Assembly: GCA_022376925.1 (NCBI GenBank)
Contig: JAIOJX010000032.1
Span: 207,076,939-207,140,938 of the forward strand
DNA: 64,000 bases
Reading direction: 5' to 3'
Source: Tragulus kanchil
Taxonomy: Eukaryota; Chordata; Mammalia; Artiodactyla; Tragulidae
Shown: positions 19,331-29,521 of the stretch, piece after piece
How the letters are laid out: every line of letters begins with the position of its first letter
How positions within the stretch are numbered: position 1 is the stretch's first letter
Program-made: the position numbers and the translations under genes
The notes under the pieces: model-generated
The model's database searches: none
The model's input: only the letters and a program-made list of their open reading frames with translations
Told to the model about the DNA's origin: nothing

Positions 19331-19732
19331 CTGAGGCAAGCGAGAGAAGAACGTCAAGAGGCTGAGAAGGGTTCAAAGCCTGGCCAAGCAACAGTGAAAT
19401 GTGGGCAGAGGCAAGAAACAGGCTCAGACACACACCCGTGTGCACAGACACACACACACACACAGTCCAGAGAGGAAGTCCTACAGTACCGCACTCCCAG
19501 TGGCTCAAATCCCACTCCCATTCCAGGGTGAAAGGACCTTCTCTGTGAAACTGCTACACCGCTGGAAATTAGGTTGAAGGAAAATCCCAGAAGAAGGGAA
19601 AAGCTAGACGCTTGAAGAGGTCTATCTCAGCATTACTATTTATAATAGTCTGAGCATCAGCTACTCTGTAATTATTATCTATTGCTAGAATATTACACCT
19701 GTTGACTGTGCTATTAAAAACTGGGATTCTGG

Positions 19733-19995
19733 GGCTTCCCTGGTGGTCCAGTGGGTAAGGAGACCGCCTTGCAGTGCAAGGGGCGCCAGTTCGATCCCTG
19801 GCCTGGGAAGATCCCACATGCTGTGGAGCGGCTGGACCCATGTGTCCAACTACCGAGCCGGAGCTCTGGAGCACATGCGCCCAGAGCCGGTGCTCTGCAG
19901 CGAGAGAGGCCACTGTGATAGGAGGCCCACACAGGCCAAAGAACAAAGATAAATAAATGAAAGACCAATAGAAGCAGCTGAAAAAAAAAAAAAAA
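19733..19995 (+). mobile_element. CHR-2-type SINE with poly(A) tail
   Basis: Near full length, from GGGGCTTCCCTGGTGGTCCA to an A15 tail. It carries the tRNA-like B box GTTCGATCCCTGG and the TGTGTCCAACTACCGAGCCG / GGCCAAAGAACAAAG body. It is flanked by an imperfect target-site repeat (AAACTGGGATTCT before, AAACTGGAATTCT after). Confidence 0.88.
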
Positions 19996-20304
19996 CTGGA
20001 ATTCTAAAGACTAGTCAGTAATATGGGAAGATGCCTAGAATGCAAAGTGATGCCATATAATAATCACAAATATGTAAACAGAGAAAGTAATGTGAAAAGG
20101 GCTAGAATGAAATGATCCTGTGAAAGAGGTGGGGTTAAGGTAATTTTTTTGTTTCAGTTTTTATATTTTTCTAAATATTATATACACATTATTTGAATAG
20201 CCCAGAAGATCTAAGAAGATTGTGGTCACCGTCACCACAAAGAAGCCTTTCCTTGGCAACACTTTTTAAAGTCTCCTCTGTGTTCTGATTTTTCTATAAT
20301 ATTT

Positions 20305-20520
20305 TGTTGTTCATTCGCTAAGTTGTGTCTCTTTGCAACCCTATGGACGACAGCAGGCCAGGCTTCTCTGTCCTTCACTATCTCCTGGAGTTGGCTCACA
20401 CTCATGTCTATTGGGTCGGTGATGCTCTCTGACCATCACTTTCTCCATTACTACCTTCTCCTCTCCATCCTCAAAAAAAAACCCCCAAAACAAAAACCCA
20501 GCATCAGGGTCTTTTCCAGT
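20305..20520 (-). mobile_element. BovB/Bov-tA-related fragment (inverted); copy at 21393-21608
   Basis: Reverse-oriented text includes CTAAGTTGTGTCTCTTTGCA, CTTCTCTGTCCTTCACTATC and GCATCAGGGTCTTTTCCAGT, which are complements of the BovB 3' end. An A/C-rich tract interrupts it and differs by homopolymer length between the copies. Confidence 0.75.
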
Positions 20521-21107
20521 GAGTAGGCTGTTTGCAAATTATTTTCAACTTAGCCTCACCTCTGGATTCAGAAGGCGCAATGAACGCAAACTACCTGGGT
20601 CTACCACCTCTAGCCAAGGCCCCTCCTCGGCCCCACACCAGACACAAACGTCCACTGATCCGGAATACAGAGAGTTTCCAAGAGTCACCTACAGGGAACA
20701 CTGAAAACTCACATTCAGAAGTATTAGCCTACGGTATCTCCTGACTCATCGAAAATGTTTTAAGTACACCATGCTAGGGCTTTTTGTTTGTGCTTTTTCT
20801 TAAACAGTATTGCTCTAAAAATTAATGACCTACACCCTCTTCAGAGTTACCCTGGGGATGACCAGCCCCAGAGATTCTGAGTAAATGAGCTCTTGCCACA
20901 CCAGTCTACTCCCTCCCCCGCATTTCAAACTCCGGCACAGATCTCATACCCAGCCCCCCACCCGATGCCTCCTGCCACCTGAGGAAGGCTTCCCAGCAGG
21001 CCAAACAAACGAAGGCTCAAAACAGCACAGAATTGGCAAAGGCTCTGTTTCCCCTAGTATACACAGGGGAAATGATGGAAAGACCACTATTTTCTTTAAA
21101 TAGGTGG

Positions 21108-21312
21108 GGGCTTTGCAGGAGCTCAGTGGTAAGGAATCTGCCAGCCAATGTAGGAGATGCAGGTTCGATCCCTGGATGGGGAAGATCCCCTGGAGAAGGA
21201 AAGGGCACTTCACTCCAATATCCTTGCCTGGAAAGTTCCATGGGCAGAGGAGCCTGGTGGGCTGCAGCCCATGGCGCTGCAAACAATCAGGCACGACTGG
21301 GCTACAGGAGCA
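21108..21312 (+). mobile_element. Bov-tA SINE; further copies at 22196-22400 and 23271-23476
   Basis: Typical ruminant tRNA-derived SINE: AGCTCAGTGGTAAGGAATCT, GGTTCGATCCCTGGATGGGG, AAGATCCCCTGGAGAAGGAA and GCGCTGCAAACAATCAGGCA. The three copies are one element repeated by overlaps 7 and 8, not three insertions. Confidence 0.9.
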
Positions 21313-22537
21313 CCATAATATGGTAGTGAGAATTGTAAACGCGAAGTTACTGTAGCAAAAGATCCCTGTGTTCTGATTTTTCTATAATATTTTGTTGTTC
21401 ATTCGCTAAGTTGTGTCTCTTTGCAACCCTATGGACGACAGCAGGCCAGGCTTCTCTGTCCTTCACTATCTCCTGGAGTTGGCTCACACTCATGTCTATT
21501 GGGTCGGTGATGCTCTCTGACCATCACTTTCTCCATTACTACCTTCTCCTCTCCATCCTCAAAAAAAAACCCCAAAAACAAAAACCCAGCATCAGGGTCT
21601 TTTCCAGTGAGTAGGCTGTTTGCAAATTATTTTCAACTTAGCCTCACCTCTGGATTCAGAAGGCGCAATGAACGCAAACTACCTGGGTCTACCACCTCTA
21701 GCCAAGGCCCCTCCTCGGCCCCACACCAGACACAAACGTCCACTGATCCGGAATACAGAGAGTTTCCAAGAGTCACCTACAGGGAACACTGAAAACTCAC
21801 ATTCAGAAGTATTAGCCTACGGTATCTCCTGACTCATCGAAAATGTTTTAAGTACACCATGCTAGGGCTTTTTGTTTGTGCTTTTTCTTAAACAGTATTG
21901 CTCTAAAAATTAATGACCTACACCCTCTTCAGAGTTACCCTGGGGATGACCAGCCCCAGAGATTCTGAGTAAATGAGCTCTTGCCACACCAGTCTACTCC
22001 CTCCCCCGCATTTCAAACTCCGGCACAGATCTCATACCCAGCCCCCCACCCGATGCCTCCTGCCACCTGAGGAAGGCTTCCCAGCAGGCCAAACAAACGA
22101 AGGCTCAAAACAGCACAGAATTGGCAAAGGCTCTGTTTCCCCTAGTATACACAGGGGAAATGATGGAAAGACCACTATTTTCTTTAAATAGGTGGGGGCT
22201 TTGCAGGAGCTCAGTGGTAAGGAATCTGCCAGCCAATGTAGGAGATGCAGGTTCGATCCCTGGATGGGGAAGATCCCCTGGAGAAGGAAAGGGCACTTCA
22301 CTCCAATATCCTTGCCTGGAAAGTTCCATGGGCAGAGGAGCCTGGTGGGCTGCAGCCCATGGCGCTGCAAACAATCAGGCACGACTGGGCTACAGGAGCA
22401 CCATAATATGGTAGTGAGAATTGTAAACGCGAAGTTACTGTAGCAAAAGAGACTCCCAAAAGACGGGGCCCAGCATAGGACAGCACGCAGGGTGGGGTGT
22501 GGCGGGCAGCAGGGTGCCGGAGGGAGCTTGCACTTAC

Positions 22538-22640
22538 CCCCATAGTAGGGCAGCCACTTGTAGCGGCGTCCCTGGAACTCCTGGCTGTCGAACTCAGCGC
22601 ACTGCTCCGCCCTGAAGTCACGGGCACCCTCGGGGCAGCT
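22538..22640 (-). CDS. PAPLN: PAPLN coding exon 4 (left copy): start of cysteine-rich region
   Basis: 103-bp exon, phase 0 to 1, from CCCCGCAG to TATGGGG/GTAAGT. It encodes SCPEGARDFRAEQCAEFDSQ and EFQGRRYKWLPYYG. The FRxxQCxxxdxxxfxxxxYxWxPyy pattern starts the ADAMTS-type cysteine-rich domain. Confidence 0.94.
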
Positions 22641-22948
22641 CTGCGGGGGGTCAGGGAGGGAGCGTGAGGGTCCACCACTGGGGTCCGCCAGCCCACTGGG
22701 CTCAAGGAGGTCGGGGTCCTGCTCCCTCACCCCTGCTGCAGCTTCGGGGAAAGGGCCCCGTTGACCCCCAGGACTCCCCTGTGCCTCCTCCAGCGGCCTT
22801 GGGCTACGGAGGCGAATCTATCATTTCAGACAGGGGTGAGGAAGGGCTGCGGTGCACCGAGGTGGGGACAGGGGCTTCCCAAGGCCAGTGTGTCTGGAGT
22901 AGGGGCTCCGGGAGCAGTTGCCCCACCAGGGGCAGGGCTATATCTCAC

Positions 22949-23009
22949 CTCCGTGCTGCAAGATCGGTGGCTCCGGATGGGGCCCACGCAGCTGGAGCCC
23001 CCATCTCTC
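22949..23009 (-). CDS. PAPLN: PAPLN coding exon 3 (left copy): TSP1-1 end
   Basis: 61-bp exon, phase 2 to 0, from GTCCTGCAG to ACGGAG/GTGAGA. It encodes RDGGSSCVGPIRSHRSCSTE, the end of TSP1-1, and is followed by SCPEGARDF of exon 4. Confidence 0.93.
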
Positions 23010-23613
23010 CTGCAGGACAAGGGCACGGGGAAGACCTGAATGCCCATGACCCAACACCCCGCCCCTCCTGGGGCTCTCCCACAGGCCCCAGATTCGGTGG
23101 GGTACCTGTGGCACGCTGGACCAGAGGGGTGGCAAGGGAAGGAGGGGCTCATAAACCCCTTATGTAGGTGTAATTAGCCCTTTGCTTATAGCTAGGAGAA
23201 GCTGGACCCAGACGTCTAACTATCCTGGAGTTTGTCTAACTTGGGGCCACTCTGCCTCTTAAATAGGTGGGTGCTTTGCAGGAGCTCAGTGGTAAGGAAT
23301 CTGCCAGCCAATGTAGGAGATGCAGGTTCGATCCCTGGATGGGGAAGATCCCCTGGAGAAGGAAAGGGCACTTCACTCCAATATCCTTGCCTGGAAAGTT
23401 CCATGGGCAGAGGAGCCTGGTGGGCTGCAGCCCATGGCGCTGCAAACAATCAGGCACGACTGGGCTACAGGAGCACCATAATATGGTAGTGAGAATTGTA
23501 AACTGCGAAGTTACTGTAGCAAAAGAGACTCCCAAAAGACGGGGCCCAGCATAGGACAGCACGCAGGGTGGGGTGTGGCGGGCAGCAGGGTGCCGGAGGG
23601 AGCTTGCACTTAC

Positions 23614-23716
23614 CCCCATAGTAGGGCAGCCACTTGTAGCGGCGTCCCTGGAACTCCTGGCTGTCGAACTCAGCGCACTGCTCCGCCCTGAAGTCACGGG
23701 CACCCTCGGGGCAGCT
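23614..23716 (-). CDS. PAPLN: PAPLN coding exon 4 (right copy)
   Basis: Second, intact copy of 22538-22640 with identical splice sites and coding text. Confidence 0.92.
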
Positions 23717-24021
23717 CTGCGGGGGGTCAGGGAGGGAGCGTGAGGGTCCACCACTGGGGTCCGCCAGCCCACTGGGCTCAAGGAGGTCGGGGTCCTGCTC
23801 CCTCACCCCTGCTGCAGCTTCGGGAAGGCCTCGTTGACCCCCAGGACTCCCCTGTGCCTCCTCCAGCGGCCTTGGGCTACGGAGGCGAATCTATCATTTC
23901 AGACAGGGGTGAGGAAGGGCTGCGGTGCACCGAGGTGGGGACAGGGGCTTCCCAAGGCCAGTGTGTCTGGAGTAGGGGCTCCGGGAGCAGTTGCCCCACC
24001 AGGGGCAGGGCTATATCTCAC

Positions 24022-24082
24022 CTCCGTGCTGCAAGATCGGTGGCTCCGGATGGGGCCCACGCAGCTGGAGCCCCCATCTCTC
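24022..24082 (-). CDS. PAPLN: PAPLN coding exon 3 (right copy)
   Basis: Second, intact copy of 22949-23009. As assembled, the minus strand reads exon 3, exon 4, exon 3, exon 4. Confidence 0.91.
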
Positions 24083-24940
24083 CTGCAGGACAAGGGCACG
24101 GGGAAGACCTGAATGCCCATGACCCAACACCCCGCCCCTCCTGGGGCTCTCCCACAGGCCCCAGATTCGGTGGGGTACCTGTGGCACGCTGGACCAGAGG
24201 GGTGGCAAGGGAAGGAGGGGCTCATAAACCCCTTATGTAGGTGTAATTAGCCCTTTGCTTATAGCTAGGAGAAGCTGGACCCAGACGTCTAACTATCCTG
24301 GAGTTTGTCTAACTTGGGGCCACTCTGCCTCTTAAAGCAAATTCCCAGAGAAGACTTAAATTCTGCCCTTAGAGATACATAGGATGGGATATATACCCAC
24401 TTGGTAAGGTTATTCTGCCATTTTAGGAGTAAATGAGGAGAAGGCTCTTAGAATGGTATCTTTTCTCTCTTCCTCTTCATGCAAAGTTTGCAGGAACAGT
24501 TAAACCCACCGACAGGCAGAGTTATCAGCCCTTTTTTTGCACCCTCCCGTACCGCCCAGAGTGCAGGGTACATAGCAGGGGCTTCATAAGTCAGAGTAGA
24601 AACATCTAGACTTGACAGAGAGGCTGACAGTAGAGCCCCACACATGTTGGGAATTGTTGAAGATTATTCACTAATTTAACAAGAATTCACTGCACCTGCG
24701 GGCACTGCCGGACAAGCTGGCGAACGGCTCCAGCTCCCTGAATAAGGTTATTGTTGCAATCCAAGGGTACGTAAGCAGAGATGACTTGATTTCAAATTCT
24801 CCACCGATGCTGCTCCCAGGACAAACCTAGTGTGTCACCGTAGGTTCTGCCCACTGTGGCCCAGGATGCCCAGCCCAAGCCCCAGCTGCTCCCTCACGCG
24901 GGCCCTCTTTTCACAAGCTGGCCCCTTCCCACCTTCCTAC
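24083..24940. other. PAPLN intron 2
   Basis: Contains the start of overlap 9 and a weak MIR-like piece near 24560-24600 (GGGTACATAGCAGGGGCTTC). Otherwise nothing recognised. Confidence 0.6.
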
Positions 24941-25056
24941 CTCTGGGAGTAGCAGGAGCGCTCCCGGAAGCTGACGCCCCCTCCACAGGTCCGGCTGCAG
25001 GGGCTCCAGTTACCCCAGGAGCCCCAGGGGTCCCTCTGCCGCCTCACCTTGGGAGC
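24941..25056 (-). CDS. PAPLN: PAPLN coding exon 2 (left copy): mature N-terminus and TSP1-1
   Basis: 116-bp exon, phase 0 to 2, from CCTCCTCCAG to CCCAGAG/GTAGGA. It encodes [20 protein letters not shown] and [25 protein letters not shown] directly follows the signal peptide. [17 protein letters not shown] is the TSP1-1 core with its two W residues. Confidence 0.95.
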
Positions 25057-26047
25057 CTGGAGGAGGAAACGCTCAGGAGTGGAAGTCAGCGCTTAGAGCC
25101 CGACAAGTGGCGCAGGGCCGCCCTGACACCCCCTGCCTCAGAGCATCCATTCCTCCCCTGCAGGGAGCCCGAGCTGCGTCTCCTAGAGCCAAGCCTTCAG
25201 AACTGGAGCACCACCAGGCACCCCAACATACTCCTCTGTAGAATTAGCCAGCTTTCACCACGAGGCGCTGGGAGCCAACCCCGCCTTCTCGTCCATCAAT
25301 GCTGCCTCCACCAGCAAGCCCTGTCTGCCCAGTACAGTGGGCAGGCCGCCAAGCTGGCGGCAGAGATCTCTCCCCTGACCATGTCTGACCATGAATCTCC
25401 TGGCTGGGCAGAGTCTGGTTTGAGAACCAAGATGTGTGCAAGCACCCCTTGAGTGGAAGCCCCCGGACCAGCAGAGCACACCTTTCCAGGAGGGAGATAG
25501 AAAAGGGCAGGAGGAACAGCGTGTCATCAGGTAAGAAGGGCTCCACCTGTGCAGGGAAATCAGCAGTGCTAAGTTTCTGCAGCTCTGCCCTATTAAAATA
25601 GAAGCTTTTCGCTGCAATGGTATCTTTCTCTCTTCCTCTTCATGCAAAGTTTGCAGGACGTTCATTGCCGACCGCGGGCACTAGCAGGGCTTCATAAGTC
25701 AGAGTAGAAACATCTAGACTTGACAGAGAGGCTGACAGTAGAGCCCCACACATGTTGGGAATTGTTGAAGATTATTCACTAATTTAACAAGAATTCACTG
25801 CACCTGCGGGCACTGCCGGACAAGCTGGCGAACGGCTCCAGCTCCCTGAATAAGGTTATTGTTGCAATCCAAGGGTACGTAAGCAGAGATGACTTGATTT
25901 CAAATTCTCCACCGATGCTGCTCCCAGGACAAACCTAGTGTGTCACCGTAGGTTCTGCCCACTGTGGCCCAGGATGCCCAGCCCAAGCCCCAGCTGCTCC
26001 CTCACGCGGGCCCTCTTTTCACAAGCTGGCCCTTCCCACCTTCCTAC
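25057..26047. other. Intronic sequence between the two copies of PAPLN exon 2
   Basis: Contains the overlap 9 junction at about 25615. Unlikely to be contiguous in the real genome. Confidence 0.65.
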
Positions 26048-26163
26048 CTCTGGGAGTAGCAGGAGCGCTCCCGGAAGCTGACGCCCCCTCCACAGGTCCG
26101 GCTGCAGGGGCTCCAGTTACCCCAGGAGCCCCAGGGGTCCCTCTGCCGCCTCACCTTGGGAGC
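26048..26163 (-). CDS. PAPLN: PAPLN coding exon 2 (right copy)
   Basis: Second, intact copy of 24941-25056. Splicing both copies in series would break frame, since the exon enters in phase 0 and leaves in phase 2. Confidence 0.92.
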
Positions 26164-26409
26164 CTGGAGGAGGAAACGCTCAGGAGTGGAAGTCAGCGCT
26201 TAGAGCCCGACAAGTGGCGCAGGGCCGCCCTGACACCCCCTGCCTCAGAGCATCCATTCCTCCCCTGCAGGGAGCCCGAGCTGCGTCTCCTAGAGCCAAG
26301 CCTTCAGAACTGGAGCACCACCAGGCACCCCAACATACTCCTCTGTAGAATTAGCCAGCTTTCACCACGAGGCGCTGGGAGCCAACCCCGCCTTCTCGTC
26401 CATCAATGC

Positions 26410-28731
26410 TGCCTCCACCAGCAAGCCCTGTCTGCCCAGTACAGTGGGCAGGCCGCCAAGCTGGCGGCAGAGATCTCTCCCCTGACCATGTCTGACCATG
26501 AATCTCCTGGCTGGGCAGAGTCTGGTTTGAGAACCAAGATGTGTGCAAGCACCCCTTGAGTGGAAGCCCCCGGACCAGCAGAGCACACCTTTCCAGGAGG
26601 GAGATAGAAAAGGGCAGGAGGAACAGCGTGTCATCAGGTAAGAAGGGCTCCACCTGTGCAGGGAAATCAGCAGTGCTAAGTTTCTGCAGCTCTGCCCTAT
26701 TAAAATAGAAGCTTCATCTAATCGCTCGCATGTGTGTGTTGGGGATGGGGGAGGTGATTTCTTCCTGCCAAGCAGTGGCAAGGACCCCCAGGCGTCACCA
26801 AATATCCATCCCCCCCTTCTCCCATTAAGAGAACCCTTGACTCTTAGCTGGATACCTGGCTACCCTCCCACCCAAATTCGTTTCCCATTTTCTGCAAAAT
26901 TTCTACAGCCAACCATAGCTGTATCGCTAAACTCCTGTCGATGAGATGTACATGAAAGATGCTGGGGAGCAGTGTCCAGCACAGGCACGCTTCAGAGAAG
27001 CCTTGGCTGTAGGCTTGGTTTCAGAACAGAAGAATAAAGGAAATATCATGATAAAGCAAACAGCGCAGCTTTAGGGATTTCTAGTACGTATGATAGTTGT
27101 TCATCCTATACTAGACTCTATTAAGTGTGTAATAGCATTATGTCAAAAATAATCTATGTACCTCAATTAAAAAGTACCTTATTGCTAAAATATGCTAACC
27201 ATCATTCAAACACTCAACAAGTTGTAATCTTTTTGCAATAGTAACCTCAGAGATCATCCATCAAAATCACCATAACAAATATAACGATGACGATAATTTT
27301 AAATATTGTGAGAATCTCCAAAACGTGACACAGCAAAGTGAGCAAAGGCTGTTGGGAAAATGGCACAGATAGACGTGCTCAACACCGTGTTGCCATAAAC
27401 CTTTGATCTGTAAAAAGTGCATTATCTGCAAAGCTCAGTAAAACAAGGAGAGCCTGTAATTCCTTCAGAGATAGCTTGGGTGTTCCTATGTCCCTTTTCT
27501 TAGTCCTCCTATACTCCTTCCTGCTGGATGGAAGTCAGAGGTGATGGCTGGAGTTGGAGCAGCCTCCTCTTGCCTCCACCAGCAAGCCCTGTCTGCCCAG
27601 TACAGTGGGCAGGCCGCCAAGCTGGCGGCAGAGATCTCTCCCCTGACCATGTCTGACCATGAATCTCCTGGCTGGGCAGAGTCTGGTTTGAGAACCAAGA
27701 TGTGTGCAAGCACCCCTTGAGTGGAAGCCCCCGGACCAGCAGAGCACACCTTTCCAGGAGGGAGATAGAAAAGGGCAGGAGGAACAGCGTGTCATCAGGT
27801 AAGAAGGGCTCCACCTGTGCAGGGAAATCAGCAGTGCTAAGTTTCTGCAGCTCTGCCCTATTAAAATAGAAGCTTCATCTAATCGCTCGCATGTGTGTGT
27901 TGGGGATGGGGGAGGTGATTTCTTCCTGCCAAGCAGTGGCAAGGACCCCCAGGCGTCACCAAATATCCATCCCCCCCTTCTCCCATTAAGAGAACCCTTG
28001 ACTCTTAGCTGGATACCTGGCTACCCTCCCACCCAAATTCGTTTCCCATTTTCTGCAAAATTTCTACAGCCAACCATAGCTGTATCGCTAAACTCCTGTC
28101 GATGAGATGTACATGAAAGATGCTGGGGAGCAGTGTCCAGCACAGGCACGCTTCAGAGAAGCCTTGGCTGTAGGCTTGGTTTCAGAACAGAAGAATAAAG
28201 GAAATATCATGATAAAGCAAACAGCGCAGCTTTAGGGATTTCTAGTACGTATGATAGTTGTTCATCCTATACTAGACTCTATTAAGTGTGTAATAGCATT
28301 ATGTCAAAAATAATCTATGTACCTCAATTAAAAAGTACCTTATTGCTAAAATATGCTAACCATCATTCAAACACTCAACAAGTTGTAATCTTTTTGCAAT
28401 AGTAACCTCAGAGATCATCCATCAAAATCACCATAACAAATATAACGATGACGATAATTTTTAAATATTGTGAGAATCTCCAAAACGTGACACAGCAAAG
28501 TGAGCAAAGGCTGTTGGGAAAATGGCACAGATAGACGTGCTCAACACCGTGTTGCCATAAACCTTTGATCTGTAAAAAGTGCATTATCTGCAAAGCTCAG
28601 TAAAACAAGGAGAGCCTGTAATTCCTTCAGAGATAGCTTGGGTGTTCCTATGTCCCTTTTCTTAGTCCTCCTATACTCCTTCCTGCTGGATGGAAGTCAG
28701 AGGTGATGGCTGGAGTTGGAGCAGCCTCCTC
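26410..28731. repeat. Tandem overlap 10: 26410-27570 repeated at 27571-28731
   Basis: Direct adjacent copy at a spacing of 1,161. The left 300 bp also occur at about 25303-25610, so part of the unit is present three times. Purely intronic. Confidence 0.96.
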
Positions 28732-29521
28732 TGTGCTAATTAAGCTATGTGGTAGTTTGGGAATAGAGACTTCAAATACTGAAGCCAAGGCAGGGGGATC
28801 CTGGAGCACTTGGCGAGACAGAATATCCTTAGCCTTCTGACCATGCATGTTTCTGTAAGAGAGGAATCAAGTCCTTTCTGTTGAAGGAGTGTTATTCAGA
28901 ACTCTAACAAGAAAATAATCCTAATGGATACAGTTTCCCACCAGAAGAATCTGGCACCCTGTAGCTAGCATCAGAAGTCCACATGATACACGCATGTTCT
29001 CTCATTTGCTCCATAGAACCAGCTGACGATCCCAGGGCTTGGAAAAAAAGACACAGAAAGAGAAGGAGCCACTAGGAACAACTGGACACAACAGCAGGCT
29101 GGCTTCACTCTGGGCCTCTGCGCTTATATCAGGTTCCCTCCAACCTGGAGGACCAATGCGGACACTAGATGAGGCCTGAGGAGCAGGCAGGTGTTAGATT
29201 TGCTTTCTTGTTGGGAGGCAAAAGGTAGGCTGAAAATATGTCCTGTTTGCTGGAAGGGGATTTTATTTTAGGGCATCACCACATAAGAATCTCTAGGGGA
29301 AAAAAAAAATCTCTGCCAGTTTCCAGAGAAAGCATTCAAGTCCAAATGTGGAAAACCAAACTCCTGTAGTGAGCCTGCAGCCGCCGCGACCCGGGATCCG
29401 GGTGAGGATGGAGGTTTGAGCACACACTGATTCCATCCGCTCCCAGCGCCCCGGTGCCAAACATCTAGTTATCCTTGGATTAAAACAAAACCAGAACCCG
29501 GAATCAAAACAGCTCACACAC

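Larger units (their letters stand above)
17345..19681. repeat. Tandem overlap 6: 17345-18517 repeated at 18518-19681
   Basis: Direct adjacent copy at a spacing of 1,173, falling to 1,170. It contains PAPLN coding exon 5. The first 60 bp of the right copy have deletions (CGCTCTCCTCTGTG against CGCCTCTCCTCCCTGTG), and the left copy of exon 5 is broken. Confidence 0.97.
20278..22450. repeat. Tandem overlap 7: 20278-21365 repeated at 21366-22450
   Basis: Direct adjacent copy at a spacing of 1,088. It contains an inverted BovB fragment and a Bov-tA SINE. Its right end overlaps the left unit of overlap 8. Confidence 0.97.
19331..22537. other. PAPLN intron 4, SINE-rich
   Basis: Holds a CHR-2 SINE, inverted BovB fragments and two Bov-tA copies, with overlap 7 and the start of overlap 8. 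No coding signal. Confidence 0.65.
22184..24336. repeat. Tandem overlap 8: 22184-23258 repeated at 23259-24336
   Basis: Direct adjacent copy at a spacing of 1,073-1,076. It contains PAPLN coding exons 3 and 4 and a Bov-tA. Small differences occur, e.g. GCTTCGGGGAAAGGGCCCCG near 22741 against CTTCGGGAAGGCCTCG near 23819. Confidence 0.97.
24452..26716. repeat. Tandem overlap 9: 24452-25615 repeated at 25616-26716
   Basis: Direct adjacent copy. Spacing is 1,164 at the start and 1,107 later, because the first about 100 bp of the right copy have lost about 57 bp and are scrambled (25658-25690). It contains PAPLN coding exon 2. Confidence 0.96.

Noticed and set aside
19733..19830. tRNA genes, suggested by A- and B-box-like sequence (GTTCGATCCCTGG)
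   Set aside because: These are heads of CHR-2 and Bov-tA SINEs with SINE bodies, A-rich tails and target-site repeats; no complete cloverleaf is formed.
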